Source of the DNA: Cupriavidus sp. D384 | Lineage (GTDB): Bacteria > Pseudomonadota > Gammaproteobacteria > Burkholderiales > Burkholderiaceae | Direction: 5' to 3' | Assembly (NCBI RefSeq): GCF_001652915.1 | Contig: NZ_BBQI01000002.1 | Location: forward strand, 1-55,166 | DNA length: 55,166 nt | Shown: positions 34,456 through 46,089 of the stretch, one piece after another | Layout of the letters: each line of letters opens with the position of its first letter | Numbering within the stretch: position 1 is the stretch's first letter | The notes under the pieces: model-generated | Databases searched by the model: none | Told to the model about the DNA's origin: nothing | Seen by the model: the letters and a program-made list of their open reading frames with translations, nothing else | Program-made: the position numbers and the translations under genes

Positions 34456-36054
34456 ATGGAAGACCGACAGTTCGGCAGGTTGCGGCATCGGCGGGTGCCG
34501 GGTTTGCTGGCATGGCTGGCAGCGCTGGCAATGTCGGCGGCGCTGGCTGCCTGTGCGTCGACAGCGCCGAATGATGCGGTGCCGCATGGCAGGCTGTCGC
34601 CCGCCGACCTGCGCTGGCTCAACACCGTCAGCTTTGGCGCCGACCAGGCCAGCGTGCAACGGCTGCAGGCCATCGGACGGCAGCGCTATCTCGACGAACA
34701 GATCAGGATGCCGCTGGCGGATCCGCCGCCGCTGGCCCAGGCCATTGCCGCCTTGCCGGTCAGCCAGGGCGATGCGCTGCAGCGGACCCAGGCTCTGCGC
34801 GCCGAGCGCCAGCGCATCCAGGCGCTGACCGACGAGGCCGAAAAGCAGCAGGCCCGCGCAGCGCTGAACCGCCAGGGGCGCGATCTTGTGATCGATACCG
34901 GCCGCCGCCACCTGTTGCGTGCGCTTTATTCGCCCGCGCAGCTGCGCGAGCAGATGACCTGGTTCTGGCTGAACCATTTCAACGTCTACTCGGGCAAGGG
35001 ACAGGTCCGCTACGCGCTGGCCGATTTCGAGGCGCGCGCAATCCGGCCGCATGCGCTGGGCAAGTTCCGCGACCTGCTGATGGCTACGGTCACGTCGCCG
35101 GCCATGCTCGAATACCTGGACAACGCACAGAGCGCGGCCAATCGCATCAACGAGAACTACGCGCGCGAGCTGATGGAGCTGCATACGCTGGGCGTGTCGG
35201 GCGGCCCGAGCGGATCCCGCTATACCCAGCAGGACGTGCAGGAGCTGGCGCGCGTGCTGACCGGGCTTGGCATCAACGCGCGCGGCGAGCCCCCGCGGCT
35301 GTCTGCCGAGCGCGCGGCGCTGTACCGCAGCGACGGCCTGTTCGAGTTCAATCCGAACCGCCACGACTTCGGCGCCAAGACGCTGCTGGGCCATGCCATC
35401 GATCCGCGCGGGTTTGCCGAGGTGGAACAGGCCGTGTCGATCCTGGCGCGCGAGCCGGCTACGGCGCGCTTTGTGTCGGCGAAGCTGGCTACCTACTTTG
35501 TGTCGGACAATCCGCCGCCGCCACTCGTGGCGCAGATGGCCGCGACGTTTACGCGTACCGACGGCGATATCGGCGCGGTGCTGCGCACCATGTTCCTGTC
35601 GCACTGGTTCGACCAGTCGGCCGCCGAGGGCGCGCGCAAGTTCAAGGACCCGATGGTCTTCGTGGTGTCGTCGATGCGGCTGGCCTACGACGGCCGGCCG
35701 GTGTCGAACCTGCGTCCGATGATCAACTGGCTGAACCAGCTTGGCGAGCCGCTCTACGGCCACGTGGCGCCGGACGGCTATCCGCTGACCGAAAGCGCAT
35801 GGGCCAGCTCGGGCCAGCTGGTCAGGCGCTTCGAGATCGCGCGCACCATCGGCAGCGGGCCGGCCGGGCTGTTCTCGGACGAGAGCGGGCAGCCCGCCGC
35901 GCAGCGCGGCTTCCCGATGCCGAACAACCGCATGTTCTACGACACCATCGAGGGCACGCTGGGCACGGCCACGCGCCAGGCGCTGGGCCAGGCGGGTTCG
36001 CAGCAGGAATGGAATGCCGTGCTGCTCAGTTCGCCGGAATGGATGCAGCGATAG
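34456..36054 (+). CDS. DUF1800 lipoprotein
   Basis: 532 residues. Lipobox SAALAACAS at about residues 27-35 after a hydrophobic segment. The DUF1800 body has the typical QLREQMTWFWLNHFNV, ENYARELMELHTLGV and FVSAKLATYFV motifs. The family is widespread and uncharacterised, nearly always paired with DUF1501, as here (next gene 36 bases downstream). A GGGGCAGGGG precedes the ATG. Confidence 0.92.
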   Translation: MEDRQFGRLRHRRVPGLLAWLAALAMSAALAACASTAPNDAVPHGRLSPADLRWLNTVSFGADQASVQRLQAIGRQRYLDEQIRMPLADPPPLAQAIAALPVSQGDALQRTQALRAERQRIQALTDEAEKQQARAALNRQGRDLVIDTGRRHLLRALYSPAQLREQMTWFWLNHFNVYSGKGQVRYALADFEARAIRPHALGKFRDLLMATVTSPAMLEYLDNAQSAANRINENYARELMELHTLGVSGGPSGSRYTQQDVQELARVLTGLGINARGEPPRLSAERAALYRSDGLFEFNPNRHDFGAKTLLGHAIDPRGFAEVEQAVSILAREPATARFVSAKLATYFVSDNPPPPLVAQMAATFTRTDGDIGAVLRTMFLSHWFDQSAAEGARKFKDPMVFVVSSMRLAYDGRPVSNLRPMINWLNQLGEPLYGHVAPDGYPLTESAWASSGQLVRRFEIARTIGSGPAGLFSDESGQPAAQRGFPMPNNRMFYDTIEGTLGTATRQALGQAGSQQEWNAVLLSSPEWMQR

Positions 36055-36090
36055 GACAACCGCGATGGCAATCCAACGAGAGGGGCAATC

Positions 36091-37395
36091 ATGAATCGAC
36101 GCCACTGGCTCAGGACGATGGGCGGCGCGGGCCTTGCGCTGACGCTGCCGGCCGTGTCATCGCGCGTGTTTGCGTTACCGGCCCAGGCCGATGCGCGCTT
36201 TCTGCTGGTATTCCTGCGCGGCGGCTATGACGCGGCCAATGTGCTGGTGCCGGCAGGGAGCGATTTCTACTACGCGTCGCGGCCCAATATCGCCATCCGG
36301 CGGCCGGTGGCGCAGGGCGCCACGCCCGACCCAGCTGCCGCGCTGGCGCTGGGCGCCGATGCCTGGGCGCTGCATCCGGCGCTGGGCGCGACGATGTTGC
36401 CGATGTGGCAGCGCCAGCAGCTTGCGTTCGTGCCGTTCGCGGGCACCAGCGACATGTCGCGCAGTCACTTTGAAACCCAGGATGGTATCGAGGCGGGCCT
36501 GGCCGGCGACGGCCATGGCGAAGGCACACCCAAAGGCAGCGGCTTCCTGAACCGCCTGACGCAGGCCATGGGCGGGCAGGCGGCACCGGTGGCGTTCACC
36601 GATGGCCTGCCGATGGTGTTGTCCGGTACGGCAAACGTGCCGAACGTCTCGCTCAAGGGCACCGGCCGCGCACCGTTCGATGCGCACCAGACACAAACGC
36701 TGGCGCAGATGTACAAGGGCACGCGCTTCGAGTCACTGATCGCCGAAGGTTTCGACCTGCGACAGACCGTGGCCGAGCAGGCCGAGGCCATGCGCAAGCA
36801 CGAGGCGGTTATGCGCGCGGCCAGCGACGGCGCGGCGGGCGAAACCATGTCCGGCCGCATGCAGGAGATGCAGGCGGCCAACCGGCGGGCGCTGACGGCG
36901 CGCGGATTCGAACAGGAGGCCCGCCGCATGGCCGGGCTGATGCGCGAGAAATTCAACCTCGGCTTTATCGACGTGGGCGGCTGGGACACGCACGTCAACC
37001 AGGGCGGCGCACAGGGCCAGCTGGCTAACCTGCTGGACAACCTGGGGCGCGGCATTGCCGGGTTTTCCGAGGAAATGGGGCCGGCGTGGCGCAATACCAC
37101 CGTGGTGGCGATCTCCGAGTTCGGGCGCACCTTTCGCGAGAACGGCACGCGCGGCACCGATCACGGCCACGGCACGGTTTACTGGGTGGCGGGCGGCAAC
37201 GTGCGGGGCGGGCGCATCGTGGGCGAGCAGGTCGGCGTTACCCAGTCAAGCCTGAACCAGAACCGCGACTACCCGGTGCTCAACGACTACCGGACGGTGC
37301 TGGGCGGGCTGTTCCGCAGGCTCTACGGGCTGGACGACCGCCGCCTGGCGCAAGTCTTTCCGGGCACCCGGCCGCGCGATATCGGGCTGGTCTAG
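36091..37395 (+). CDS. DUF1501 protein with Tat-type signal
   Basis: 434 residues. The N-terminus NRRHWLRTMGGAGLALTLPAV is a twin-arginine signal (RRHWLR), so it is exported folded. The body fits DUF1501, an alkaline-phosphatase/sulfatase-like fold: LLVFLRGGYDAANVL near 40, the metal-type block GGWDTHVNQGG near 293 and GTDHGHGT near 353. Probably a periplasmic metal-dependent hydrolase working with the DUF1800 lipoprotein. GAGAGGGG ribosome site. Confidence 0.9.
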   Translation: MNRRHWLRTMGGAGLALTLPAVSSRVFALPAQADARFLLVFLRGGYDAANVLVPAGSDFYYASRPNIAIRRPVAQGATPDPAAALALGADAWALHPALGATMLPMWQRQQLAFVPFAGTSDMSRSHFETQDGIEAGLAGDGHGEGTPKGSGFLNRLTQAMGGQAAPVAFTDGLPMVLSGTANVPNVSLKGTGRAPFDAHQTQTLAQMYKGTRFESLIAEGFDLRQTVAEQAEAMRKHEAVMRAASDGAAGETMSGRMQEMQAANRRALTARGFEQEARRMAGLMREKFNLGFIDVGGWDTHVNQGGAQGQLANLLDNLGRGIAGFSEEMGPAWRNTTVVAISEFGRTFRENGTRGTDHGHGTVYWVAGGNVRGGRIVGEQVGVTQSSLNQNRDYPVLNDYRTVLGGLFRRLYGLDDRRLAQVFPGTRPRDIGLV

Positions 37396-37421
37396 GCCGC
37401 GTTCAGGGCTGATGGCGCGGC

Positions 37422-37472
37422 TTTCAGGGGTATTTCAGGGGTATTTCAGGAGTATTTCGGAGCTTTCGGGGG
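37422..37472. repeat. Helically phased 11-bp direct repeats
   Basis: TTTCAGGGGTA, TTTCAGGGGTA, TTTCAGGAGTA, then degenerate TTTCGG-type copies. A period of 11 matches one turn of DNA, as in OmpR/PhoB-type binding arrays. It lies after the DUF1501 stop and about 150 bases before the EAL gene. Confidence 0.75.
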
Positions 37473-37622
37473 GCATTCAGGAAAGGGCGGGAGATGCACT
37501 TACCCTCCCAAAGCAGTAGGCGCGATGTCTCAAGTCGGGCTGGGTCTTGCCGATAGTCCAGCAGTGGGAGTGGCATCTGCCCACTGCATGATTCGTACAA
37601 GAACGATTCCTAGCCAGTTTGA

Positions 37623-38423
37623 GTGCAAGCCTTGTCGCGACCCCTGACGCCATCCATTGCCGATTGCCTCGAACAACAACTGCTGCGGCCGGTTTTCCAG
37701 CCGATCGGCTCGCTCGTCACGGGCGATGTGTTTGGATACGAGGCACTGATCCGCGGCCCGATGGGAACGCCGCTGGAGAGCCCTGTCGCGCTGTTTGCCG
37801 AAGCGGCGCGCGTAGGCAAGCACGTGGAACTGGAACGGCTGGCCGCGCGTATCTCGATCCGCGCGTTCATGGAGTTCGACCTGCCCGGCAAGCTGTTCCT
37901 GAACTACAGCGCCGATTCGATCCGCGATATCGAGGACACCCGCGACGACGTACGCACGTTCCTGCAGGCGCAGGGGCTGCAGTCTGACCGCATCGTGCTG
38001 GAGTTGACCGAACAGGCGCCGCTGGGGCCGCTTGAAACGCTTGCCAAGGCGGTGTTCTCGATCCGCAGCCGTGGGGCGCAATTCGCGCTGGACGACTATG
38101 GCACGGGCCACGCCAGCCTGGGGCAGTGGATTGCCCTGCAGCCCGATTATGTGAAGATTGCGCGCGTCATCATCGACGGCGTGGCGTCGTCGCCGTTCCA
38201 GCGCGAGGCGCTGCAGGCGCTATGCAAGCTGGCCCGCACGGCCGGCACGCGGCTGATTGCCGAGGGAATCGAGCGCGAAGAGGATTTGCTGGTGTGCCGT
38301 GACCTGGGTATCGACCTGGCGCAGGGCTACCTGCTGGCCCGCCCGTCGCCGGAACCGCCGCTGTCGCTGTCCGATGCATCGCTGCGGGTGCTGCATCGCG
38401 GCCGGCTCAGGCTCGCGAAGTAA
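37623..38423 (+). CDS. Stand-alone EAL-domain phosphodiesterase
   Basis: 266 residues, almost all one EAL domain (15-255). Catalytic and metal residues appear present: YEALIRG, Asn in LFLNYS, Glu in VLELTE, Asp-Asp in ALDDYGTG, Lys in YVKIAR and Glu in AEGIER, so it may hydrolyse cyclic di-GMP. There is no attached sensor domain or membrane helix. The frame begins with a stop codon immediately before GTG at 37623, so GTG or TTG at 37632 must be the start; no clear ribosome site is visible. Confidence 0.85.
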   Translation: MQALSRPLTPSIADCLEQQLLRPVFQPIGSLVTGDVFGYEALIRGPMGTPLESPVALFAEAARVGKHVELERLAARISIRAFMEFDLPGKLFLNYSADSIRDIEDTRDDVRTFLQAQGLQSDRIVLELTEQAPLGPLETLAKAVFSIRSRGAQFALDDYGTGHASLGQWIALQPDYVKIARVIIDGVASSPFQREALQALCKLARTAGTRLIAEGIEREEDLLVCRDLGIDLAQGYLLARPSPEPPLSLSDASLRVLHRGRLRLAK

Positions 38424-38475
38424 ACCAGGTCGGGTGGATGCTTGCGCCTTGCCCGCATGCGGCAGGGGACGCGGC

Positions 38476-40926
38476 TCAGAGCGGCGCGGGTGCCGACGCG
38501 GCTGCGGGTGTCGAGGAGGGCGCCGGGAATGGCGTCACGGGCGGGGCCGATGGCTCGCTCGATGCTTCCAGTTCATGGCCGCCCGGCCCTCCGGGTCCGC
38601 CTGTCGGCGAGGCCTCCACCACTTCACCGGGATCAAGCGCCATGCCGTTATCCGCCGCTGCAGTGGTTGCCGGCGCCGAAGCGGGCGGCATGGCGTCGGC
38701 GTCGGTGGCCGGCAGGGCCGGCCGGCGCGGTGCCGGGCGCGGCAGCGGCGCGTTGTCATCCTTCTTGTTCGACGCAAACAGCTTCTGGTACCAGCCGCGC
38801 ACCGTTTCGGTCAGCCCCGAATACCAGGTCTTCTCGTCGACTTCGGCGAACCGCGCGCGCGGATCGACGATGCGGGCGCGCAGCGCGTGCTGGAAGAAAT
38901 CGCCCACCATGGGCAGCGCGCTGTGCGCACCCTGGCCCCAGTAGTCGCTGCGCAGGGTCACGCGGCTGTCGTTGAATCCCACCCACGCACCGGCGACCAG
39001 TTGCGGATGCATCAGGATGAACCAGCCGTCGGCGTTGTCCTGGGTCGTGCCGGTCTTGCCGGCCACGTCGGCGCGAATGCCGTAGCGCGAGCGGATGGCC
39101 GTGCCGGTGCCGCGATCGACCACGTCGCGCATCACGTCCAGCAGCGTATCGTTGGCGGTGGCAGACAGCGCGCGTTCCGGCGATGCGGGGCGGAAGCGGG
39201 CCAGTTCCTTGCCATCGCGATCCGTGATGCGCGTGATCATCGATGGCGCGATGTACTGGCCGCCATTGGCGATCGTCCCATACGCGCTGACCATTTCCTT
39301 GAGCGTGACCGGGCTCGTGCCCAGCGCCAGAGATGGCACTTCCTCCAGTTTGCTGTCGCGCACGCCCATGGCACGGGCCAGCCGAGCCACGCGGTCTGCG
39401 CCCAGGTTCTGCACCAGTTGCGCCGTGATGGTGTTCTTCGAGTAGACCAGGCCGTCGCGCAGGCTCATCGCGCGTCCGGTGGCCGCCGATTCGTCGGTCG
39501 GGCGCCAGATTTCGCCCCCCGCCAGCTTGATCTCCACGGGCTGGTCGATAAACGTTTCGTCGGGGCTCTGCCCGCGCGCGAACGCGGCGCCGTAGACAAA
39601 GGGCTTGAACGTGGAGCCGGGCTGGCGGCGCGCCTGGGCCACGTGGTCGAAGGCGTCCACGGTGAAATCGCGGCTGCCCACCCAGGCACGGATCTCGCCG
39701 GTGGCCGGGTCCAGCGCCATGAAGCCGGCCTGCACGCGGGTCTTGCTCTGGCGCAGGTTCAGCATGAACGCGTTATCGCGCATCAGGTGGTTCAGCGCAT
39801 CGGCATCGGTCTGGCCGCCCGCCACGGCGGCGCGGTACTCGGGCGTTTCGCGCACGAACTGCTGCACCAGGCCGCGGCTTTCGGCCCAGCCGGCGCGGGG
39901 TGCCCACGCAGCATTGGCAATCGACTGCAGCTGGTTGCCCTGGCGCGCCAGCGCCTGGTTGGCCATGGCCTGCAGGCGCGCGTCAATGGTCGTATGAATG
40001 ACCAGGCCGTCGGTGTACAGGTTGTAGTCGTTGCTGTCGGCCCACGAGATCAGCCACTTGCGCAGTTGCTGCGCGAAGTGGGCAGCCGGGCCCGGTTCCT
40101 CGATCTGGCGCTCGAAATCGATGCGCAGCGGACGCCTGGACAGCGTCTGGTAGCGGGCAGCGTCGAGCTTGCCGTACTTGACCATCTGCGCCAGCACGAT
40201 ATTGCGGCGCTCCAGCGCGCGCTGCGGGTTCAGCACCGGGTTGTAGTAGCTGTTGCCCTTGAGCATGCCGATCAGCGTGGCGGCTTCCAGCACGTCAAGC
40301 TGGCGGGCGGACTTGTCGAAGTACGTGCGGGCGGCCATCTCGATGCCGAACGCGTTGTACAGGAACGGCACCGTATTCAGGTACGTCTCGAGGATCTCGT
40401 CCTTGGAATAGAGCGCCTCGATCTTCAGCGCGGTGACGGCTTCCTTGAGCTTGCGCGTCAGTGTCGGGGCCCGGCCGATCTCGTCGGGATAGCGGTTGCG
40501 CGCCAGCTGCTGGGTGATGGTCGATCCGCCCTGGCGGTTGCCCGAGAACGTGTGCAGCGCCGCCGATGCGGTCCGGCGCCAGTCCAGCCCGAAGTGCTGG
40601 TAGAAGCGGTGATCCTCGGTGGCGATCAGCGCATTGACGACATTGGGCGAGATATCGGCCAGCTTGACCCAGTCGCGGTTGGCCCAGCGGTAGACGGCCA
40701 GTTCCTTGCCATCGGCCGACAGCACCTGGGCCGGCTGCTCGGACTTGGCCTTGCGGATGTCGCTGATGCCGGGCGTAAACGGGATCAGCAGCAGCAGGTA
40801 CAGCAGGAACAGCGCCGGGGCGGCGGCCAGGGCCAGCAGTACCGTGCGGCGGGTGGGCCGGCGCAGGTGCTGCCTGAACTGGGCAAGCCGTGGGGCGATA
40901 TAGGTCTTGTAGGAATCCAGGCGCAT
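38476..40926 (-). CDS. Class A penicillin-binding protein (1A family)
   Basis: 816 residues: cytoplasmic N-terminus, one membrane helix (27-50), a GT51 transglycosylase (ATEDHRFYQHFG; GGSTITQQLARN; KIEALYSKDEIL) and a transpeptidase with GSTFKPF (SxxK, Ser active site), SKNT (SxN) and KTGTT. It polymerises and cross-links peptidoglycan. The final 90 residues form an unusual Ala/Pro/Thr-rich tail after the transpeptidase, with no cysteine. Divergent from the porin gene. Confidence 0.93.
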   Translation of the reverse strand: MRLDSYKTYIAPRLAQFRQHLRRPTRRTVLLALAAAPALFLLYLLLLIPFTPGISDIRKAKSEQPAQVLSADGKELAVYRWANRDWVKLADISPNVVNALIATEDHRFYQHFGLDWRRTASAALHTFSGNRQGGSTITQQLARNRYPDEIGRAPTLTRKLKEAVTALKIEALYSKDEILETYLNTVPFLYNAFGIEMAARTYFDKSARQLDVLEAATLIGMLKGNSYYNPVLNPQRALERRNIVLAQMVKYGKLDAARYQTLSRRPLRIDFERQIEEPGPAAHFAQQLRKWLISWADSNDYNLYTDGLVIHTTIDARLQAMANQALARQGNQLQSIANAAWAPRAGWAESRGLVQQFVRETPEYRAAVAGGQTDADALNHLMRDNAFMLNLRQSKTRVQAGFMALDPATGEIRAWVGSRDFTVDAFDHVAQARRQPGSTFKPFVYGAAFARGQSPDETFIDQPVEIKLAGGEIWRPTDESAATGRAMSLRDGLVYSKNTITAQLVQNLGADRVARLARAMGVRDSKLEEVPSLALGTSPVTLKEMVSAYGTIANGGQYIAPSMITRITDRDGKELARFRPASPERALSATANDTLLDVMRDVVDRGTGTAIRSRYGIRADVAGKTGTTQDNADGWFILMHPQLVAGAWVGFNDSRVTLRSDYWGQGAHSALPMVGDFFQHALRARIVDPRARFAEVDEKTWYSGLTETVRGWYQKLFASNKKDDNAPLPRPAPRRPALPATDADAMPPASAPATTAAADNGMALDPGEVVEASPTGGPGGPGGHELEASSEPSAPPVTPFPAPSSTPAAASAPAPL

Positions 40927-41244
40927 TGACGCAAGGCGAGGCAGGGCCGGTGCGCACCGTCACGGACCTGTCAAATGCCTTTCACGGAAAAGTGTGCATC
41001 CTACCAAAAGGCGGGTGGGGAAAACCCGCATTCTTCGCTGCCATCCGCCAAAACTCCCCCTGAAGTAGGGGGTGTCAATCCGTTGCTGAGATGCAACAGA
41101 CACATGGATTTCATATTCAGCTGAAACAATTCGCCTGCCCCCACAGGTCATCGTTTCGGAAAGCGGCAGTGCGATCTCGTAGCCCCGTTCTGGAATTGTG
41201 ACGGGGAAGCATCTCAATGTCTTAACAAATACGAGAAACTCACA
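40927..41244. promoter_or_regulatory. Divergent region between PBP and porin genes
   Basis: 318 bases. It includes a perfect 10-bp palindrome TTCAGCTGAA (41116-41125) and a hairpin CCCCGT/ACGGGG (41183-41206) in the probable porin leader. No further gene seen. Confidence 0.5.
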
Positions 41245-42324
41245 GTGAAGAAAGCACTATTTGCTCTGGCGGCAGCGGGTACCTGCGCTATTTCCGGCGT
41301 TGCATCGGCACAGTCCAACACCTCCGTGACGCTGTACGGCATCGTCGACGCCGGCATCGAATTCGCCAATCACTCGGGCACGGCGCCGGCAGCCACGGGC
41401 AGCAAGGCAATGGTGAGCTCGGGCAACATGTCCGGTTCGCGCTGGGGCCTGCGTGGCGCCGAAGACCTCGGTGGCGGCCTGAAGGCCATCTTCACCCTGG
41501 AATCGGGCTTTGACATCGACACCGGCACGTCGGGTCAGGGCAGCCGCCTGTTCGGCCGCCAGGCCTTCGTTGGCCTGCAAGGCAACTTCGGCGCCGTGAC
41601 GCTGGGTCGTCAACAGAACTCGCTGTACGACCTGTTCGGCGCCTACGACCCGATGGGCGTTGGCCCGAAGTACTCGCTGAATTCGGTTGACTCGGCCTTC
41701 AACGGCCGCGCCGACAACGCCATCAAGTACACGGGCAAGTTCGGTGGCCTGACCGGTACCGCCTTCTACAGCACGGGTCGCGATTCGACCGTGTCGGGCA
41801 GCACGGAAGTGCCGGGCAACTACAAGGTTGGCCGCAACTTCGGCGCCGGCCTGGCCTACACGGCAGGCGCGTTCTCGGTGGGCACCGCCTACGACCAGTA
41901 CCAGGGCAACACCGTTGCCACCGACGACCGCGCCGTCAAGCGCTGGGCCGTTGGCGGTTCGTATGACCTGGGCGTTGCCAAGGTGTTCGCCGGCTACCGC
42001 TGGATGCGTGATGACGGCACGTCGAGCGCAACGGCTGCCTCGTCGCGCAACAACGTGTACTGGCTGGGTGGTCTGTATCGCATGACGCCGGCCCTGTCGC
42101 TGACGGGCGCTGCCTACTACCAGGACGCGCATAACAGCGGCAATGATCCGTGGATGTTCGTGCTGTCGGCCGACTACTCGTTCTCGAAGCGTACCGACGT
42201 GTACCTGAACGTGGCCTACACGAAGAACAAGGACTCGTCGGCTCTGTCGATGAGCAGCTCGGCTCCGGTGACCCCGGGTGCCAATCAGACCGGCGCCGTG
42301 GTCGGTATCCGTCACCGCTTCTAA
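41245..42324 (+). CDS. Outer-membrane porin (OmpC/Gram-negative porin family)
   Basis: 359 residues with a GTG start and a Sec signal cleaved at ASA-QS. The mature part opens SVTLYGIVDAGIEF and ends AVVGIRHRF, both hallmarks of trimeric 16-strand Burkholderiales porins; the terminal Phe is the BAM signal. GAGAAA serves as ribosome site. Codon use is strongly biased, as expected for a highly expressed gene. Followed by an intrinsic terminator. Confidence 0.95.
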   Translation: MKKALFALAAAGTCAISGVASAQSNTSVTLYGIVDAGIEFANHSGTAPAATGSKAMVSSGNMSGSRWGLRGAEDLGGGLKAIFTLESGFDIDTGTSGQGSRLFGRQAFVGLQGNFGAVTLGRQQNSLYDLFGAYDPMGVGPKYSLNSVDSAFNGRADNAIKYTGKFGGLTGTAFYSTGRDSTVSGSTEVPGNYKVGRNFGAGLAYTAGAFSVGTAYDQYQGNTVATDDRAVKRWAVGGSYDLGVAKVFAGYRWMRDDGTSSATAASSRNNVYWLGGLYRMTPALSLTGAAYYQDAHNSGNDPWMFVLSADYSFSKRTDVYLNVAYTKNKDSSALSMSSSAPVTPGANQTGAVVGIRHRF

Positions 42325-42377
42325 GGCAGGGAGACAACCGGCAGACGGGGCCTTTCCCCCCGCCCTGCCGGATAACA

Positions 42378-42414
42378 AACGCCCCTCACCCGGCTTGGCG
42401 GGAGGAGGGGCGTT
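42378..42414 (+). terminator. Terminator after the porin gene
   Basis: AACGCCCCTC (42378-42387) pairs with GAGGGGCGTT (42405-42414); T-rich bases follow. It can also act on the minus strand, after the convergent gene at 42508. Confidence 0.75.
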
Positions 42415-42507
42415 CTGCATTCTGCGTGGGTATGTGTCGGCGGGATGCCAGCGGTATTGCGAATGCGGGCGCGTCTTGCGCACCGTTGCGCCCGCCTTGC
42501 GCCGTCC

Positions 42508-42840
42508 TCAGGCCGCCGCGCTGTCCGCGGGGCGGCTCGCCTTGCTGGCTTCGGCATCGACCGAACGCAGGCGCTCCAGCGCCCGGGTCAGCAATGCGCC
42601 TTCCTCGGCATCGGCCGTGGCACGCAGGGTCTGTACCGCATGATGCAGCCGGTCACGATCGGGCGCCGTGAGTTTGTCGGTGTCCTCCATGGCCTCGATT
42701 TCCTTGTCCACGCGCTTGCATAGCTTGCGCACGAATTCGGGGTCGAGCTGGCCTTGGCTGGCGCCATGGGCAATGTGGTAGATCAGGGCTGCAAGGCCCT
42801 CTGCCGTGGTCTCTGTTGCCACGCCTGGATCACGTTTCAT
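42508..42840 (-). CDS. Conserved hypothetical protein, helical
   Basis: 110 residues, soluble, rich in Ala, Glu, Arg and predicted mostly helical (LAALIYHIAHGASQGQLDPEFVRKLCKRVDKEIEAM; LHHAVQTLRATADAEEGALLTRALERL). No recognised family. The start at 42840 follows GGGGAG; the frame extends only nine codons further upstream. Convergent with the porin gene; its promoter lies in the long gap to the right. Confidence 0.7.
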   Translation of the reverse strand: MKRDPGVATETTAEGLAALIYHIAHGASQGQLDPEFVRKLCKRVDKEIEAMEDTDKLTAPDRDRLHHAVQTLRATADAEEGALLTRALERLRSVDAEASKASRPADSAAA

Positions 42841-43132
42841 GTCGGCTCCCCGGTAAGGTCGGTTCATTCTACTGATCGGCCACTGCGCCGGAAGTTGCGC
42901 TTGTCTGGAGATTCCTGCAATTGTGCTTCTGGCGGCTCTCCAGCTTCTTATTTCCGAAATATTTCATCGCCAGAATGTCATCTCGCTGGCCCGGCTGAAC
43001 ACGTTGGGAATGCATATGTGACCGGAGGGGTCACCGCGGGCCGGCAGCCAACTTGTTCCGGCAGGCTTTCATGGCCGCCCGCAGAGGCGCCGGTTATGGA
43101 ACAGTTGCGTTGCAACAAGTACGCGGGGATCC

Positions 43133-43164
43133 GAGCCGTCTTCAAGACGGCTCAATTTCTTTCT
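43133..43164 (+). terminator. Orphan intrinsic terminator upstream of katG
   Basis: GAGCCGTC and GACGGCTC (43133-43140, 43146-43153) pair perfectly around TTCAA, followed by AATTTCTTTCT. The nearest plus-strand gene upstream is the porin, 800 bases away with its own terminator, so an unannotated RNA may end here. Confidence 0.65.
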
Positions 43165-43419
43165 GGGCGGCCCCACGGGTCTCCATTCTCTTCGGCAGAT
43201 CCGCCAACCAGTCCACCGCTATTCCTCGGTTATCCCGTATCGGCATTGAATTGATTAGCGTCAATTTCGCGATGATCTTTTTTGTGAATAACTGACTGCG
43301 TCATCCCGAAACAGAAGGCCATTTTCCTTTTTTCGCGCGCGCCAATTTACTCGGAACGCCAGTATTTTCGCCACTAATCGGGGGCGGTGCCAGTAAAACC
43401 GGATACCGGCGACAGATTC

Positions 43420-43456
43420 CAATTGAGTTGGCTAATCAAGCCAATCGAAACAATTG
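43420..43456. promoter_or_regulatory. Nested inverted repeat upstream of katG
   Basis: Outer CAATTG (43420-43425, 43451-43456) encloses TTGGCT-AATCA-AGCCAA (43428-43444). It is 290 bases before katG, in AT-rich DNA, and could be a regulator site. Confidence 0.45.
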
Positions 43457-43745
43457 AATTTTCGCGACGGCCATGTCCACGTAGAGTGCAAAGCGCTTCC
43501 TTTCGACCCCGGCAGTTCTCTCGTTCCAAACTCAGGGAACGGTCTCGGGATTGGAACAGGAAGTCCGCGAGAAGAAGCCGATCTCTTTGCCCGGATGCAA
43601 ATAGCCGCACTGGCGGCTGTATGGGAATCCCGTATGCGGATTGCTCAAATCCATACCATGGTCGATGGATGTCCCCATTTTGCATTCCAATTCATTTGCA
43701 TCACGGCAGCGGCTTTTGCAACCAACTACAAGGAGTTAATATTCC

Positions 43746-45974
<2,229 letters not shown>

Positions 45975-46089
45975 TCGTCGGTGCGAAGGGCGCGACCGGC
46001 ACGAATGACGTGTCGCAGGTGTCGCAATCTGAACGTGGATACCTATACTGGCTCTGTCGCGTGCCTTCCCGCACGCGGGGGAGCCAGCC

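Larger units (their letters stand above)
42841..43745. other. 0.9-kb gene-poor, AT-richer region before katG
   Basis: No believable protein gene. It contains several hairpins on the plus strand (43018-43034, 43104-43116 and the terminator at 43133), a 6-bp inverted repeat AATTGA/TCAATT (43249-43266) and a nested dyad at 43420-43456. G+C is visibly lower from 43230 to 43780. It supplies the promoters of katG and of the minus-strand gene at 42840. Confidence 0.55.

Noticed and set aside
38257..40929. Long plus-strand frame opposite the penicillin-binding protein
   Set aside because: The minus-strand protein has complete catalytic motifs; the opposite reading has none.
42754..43254. Possible plus-strand protein of 166 residues in the gap before katG
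   Set aside because: No ribosome site, unnatural composition, and it runs through a terminator hairpin; treated as intergenic.
43420..43456. OxyR site upstream of katG
   Set aside because: The ATAG-N7-CTAT half-site pattern is not present; the dyad has different bases and spacing.
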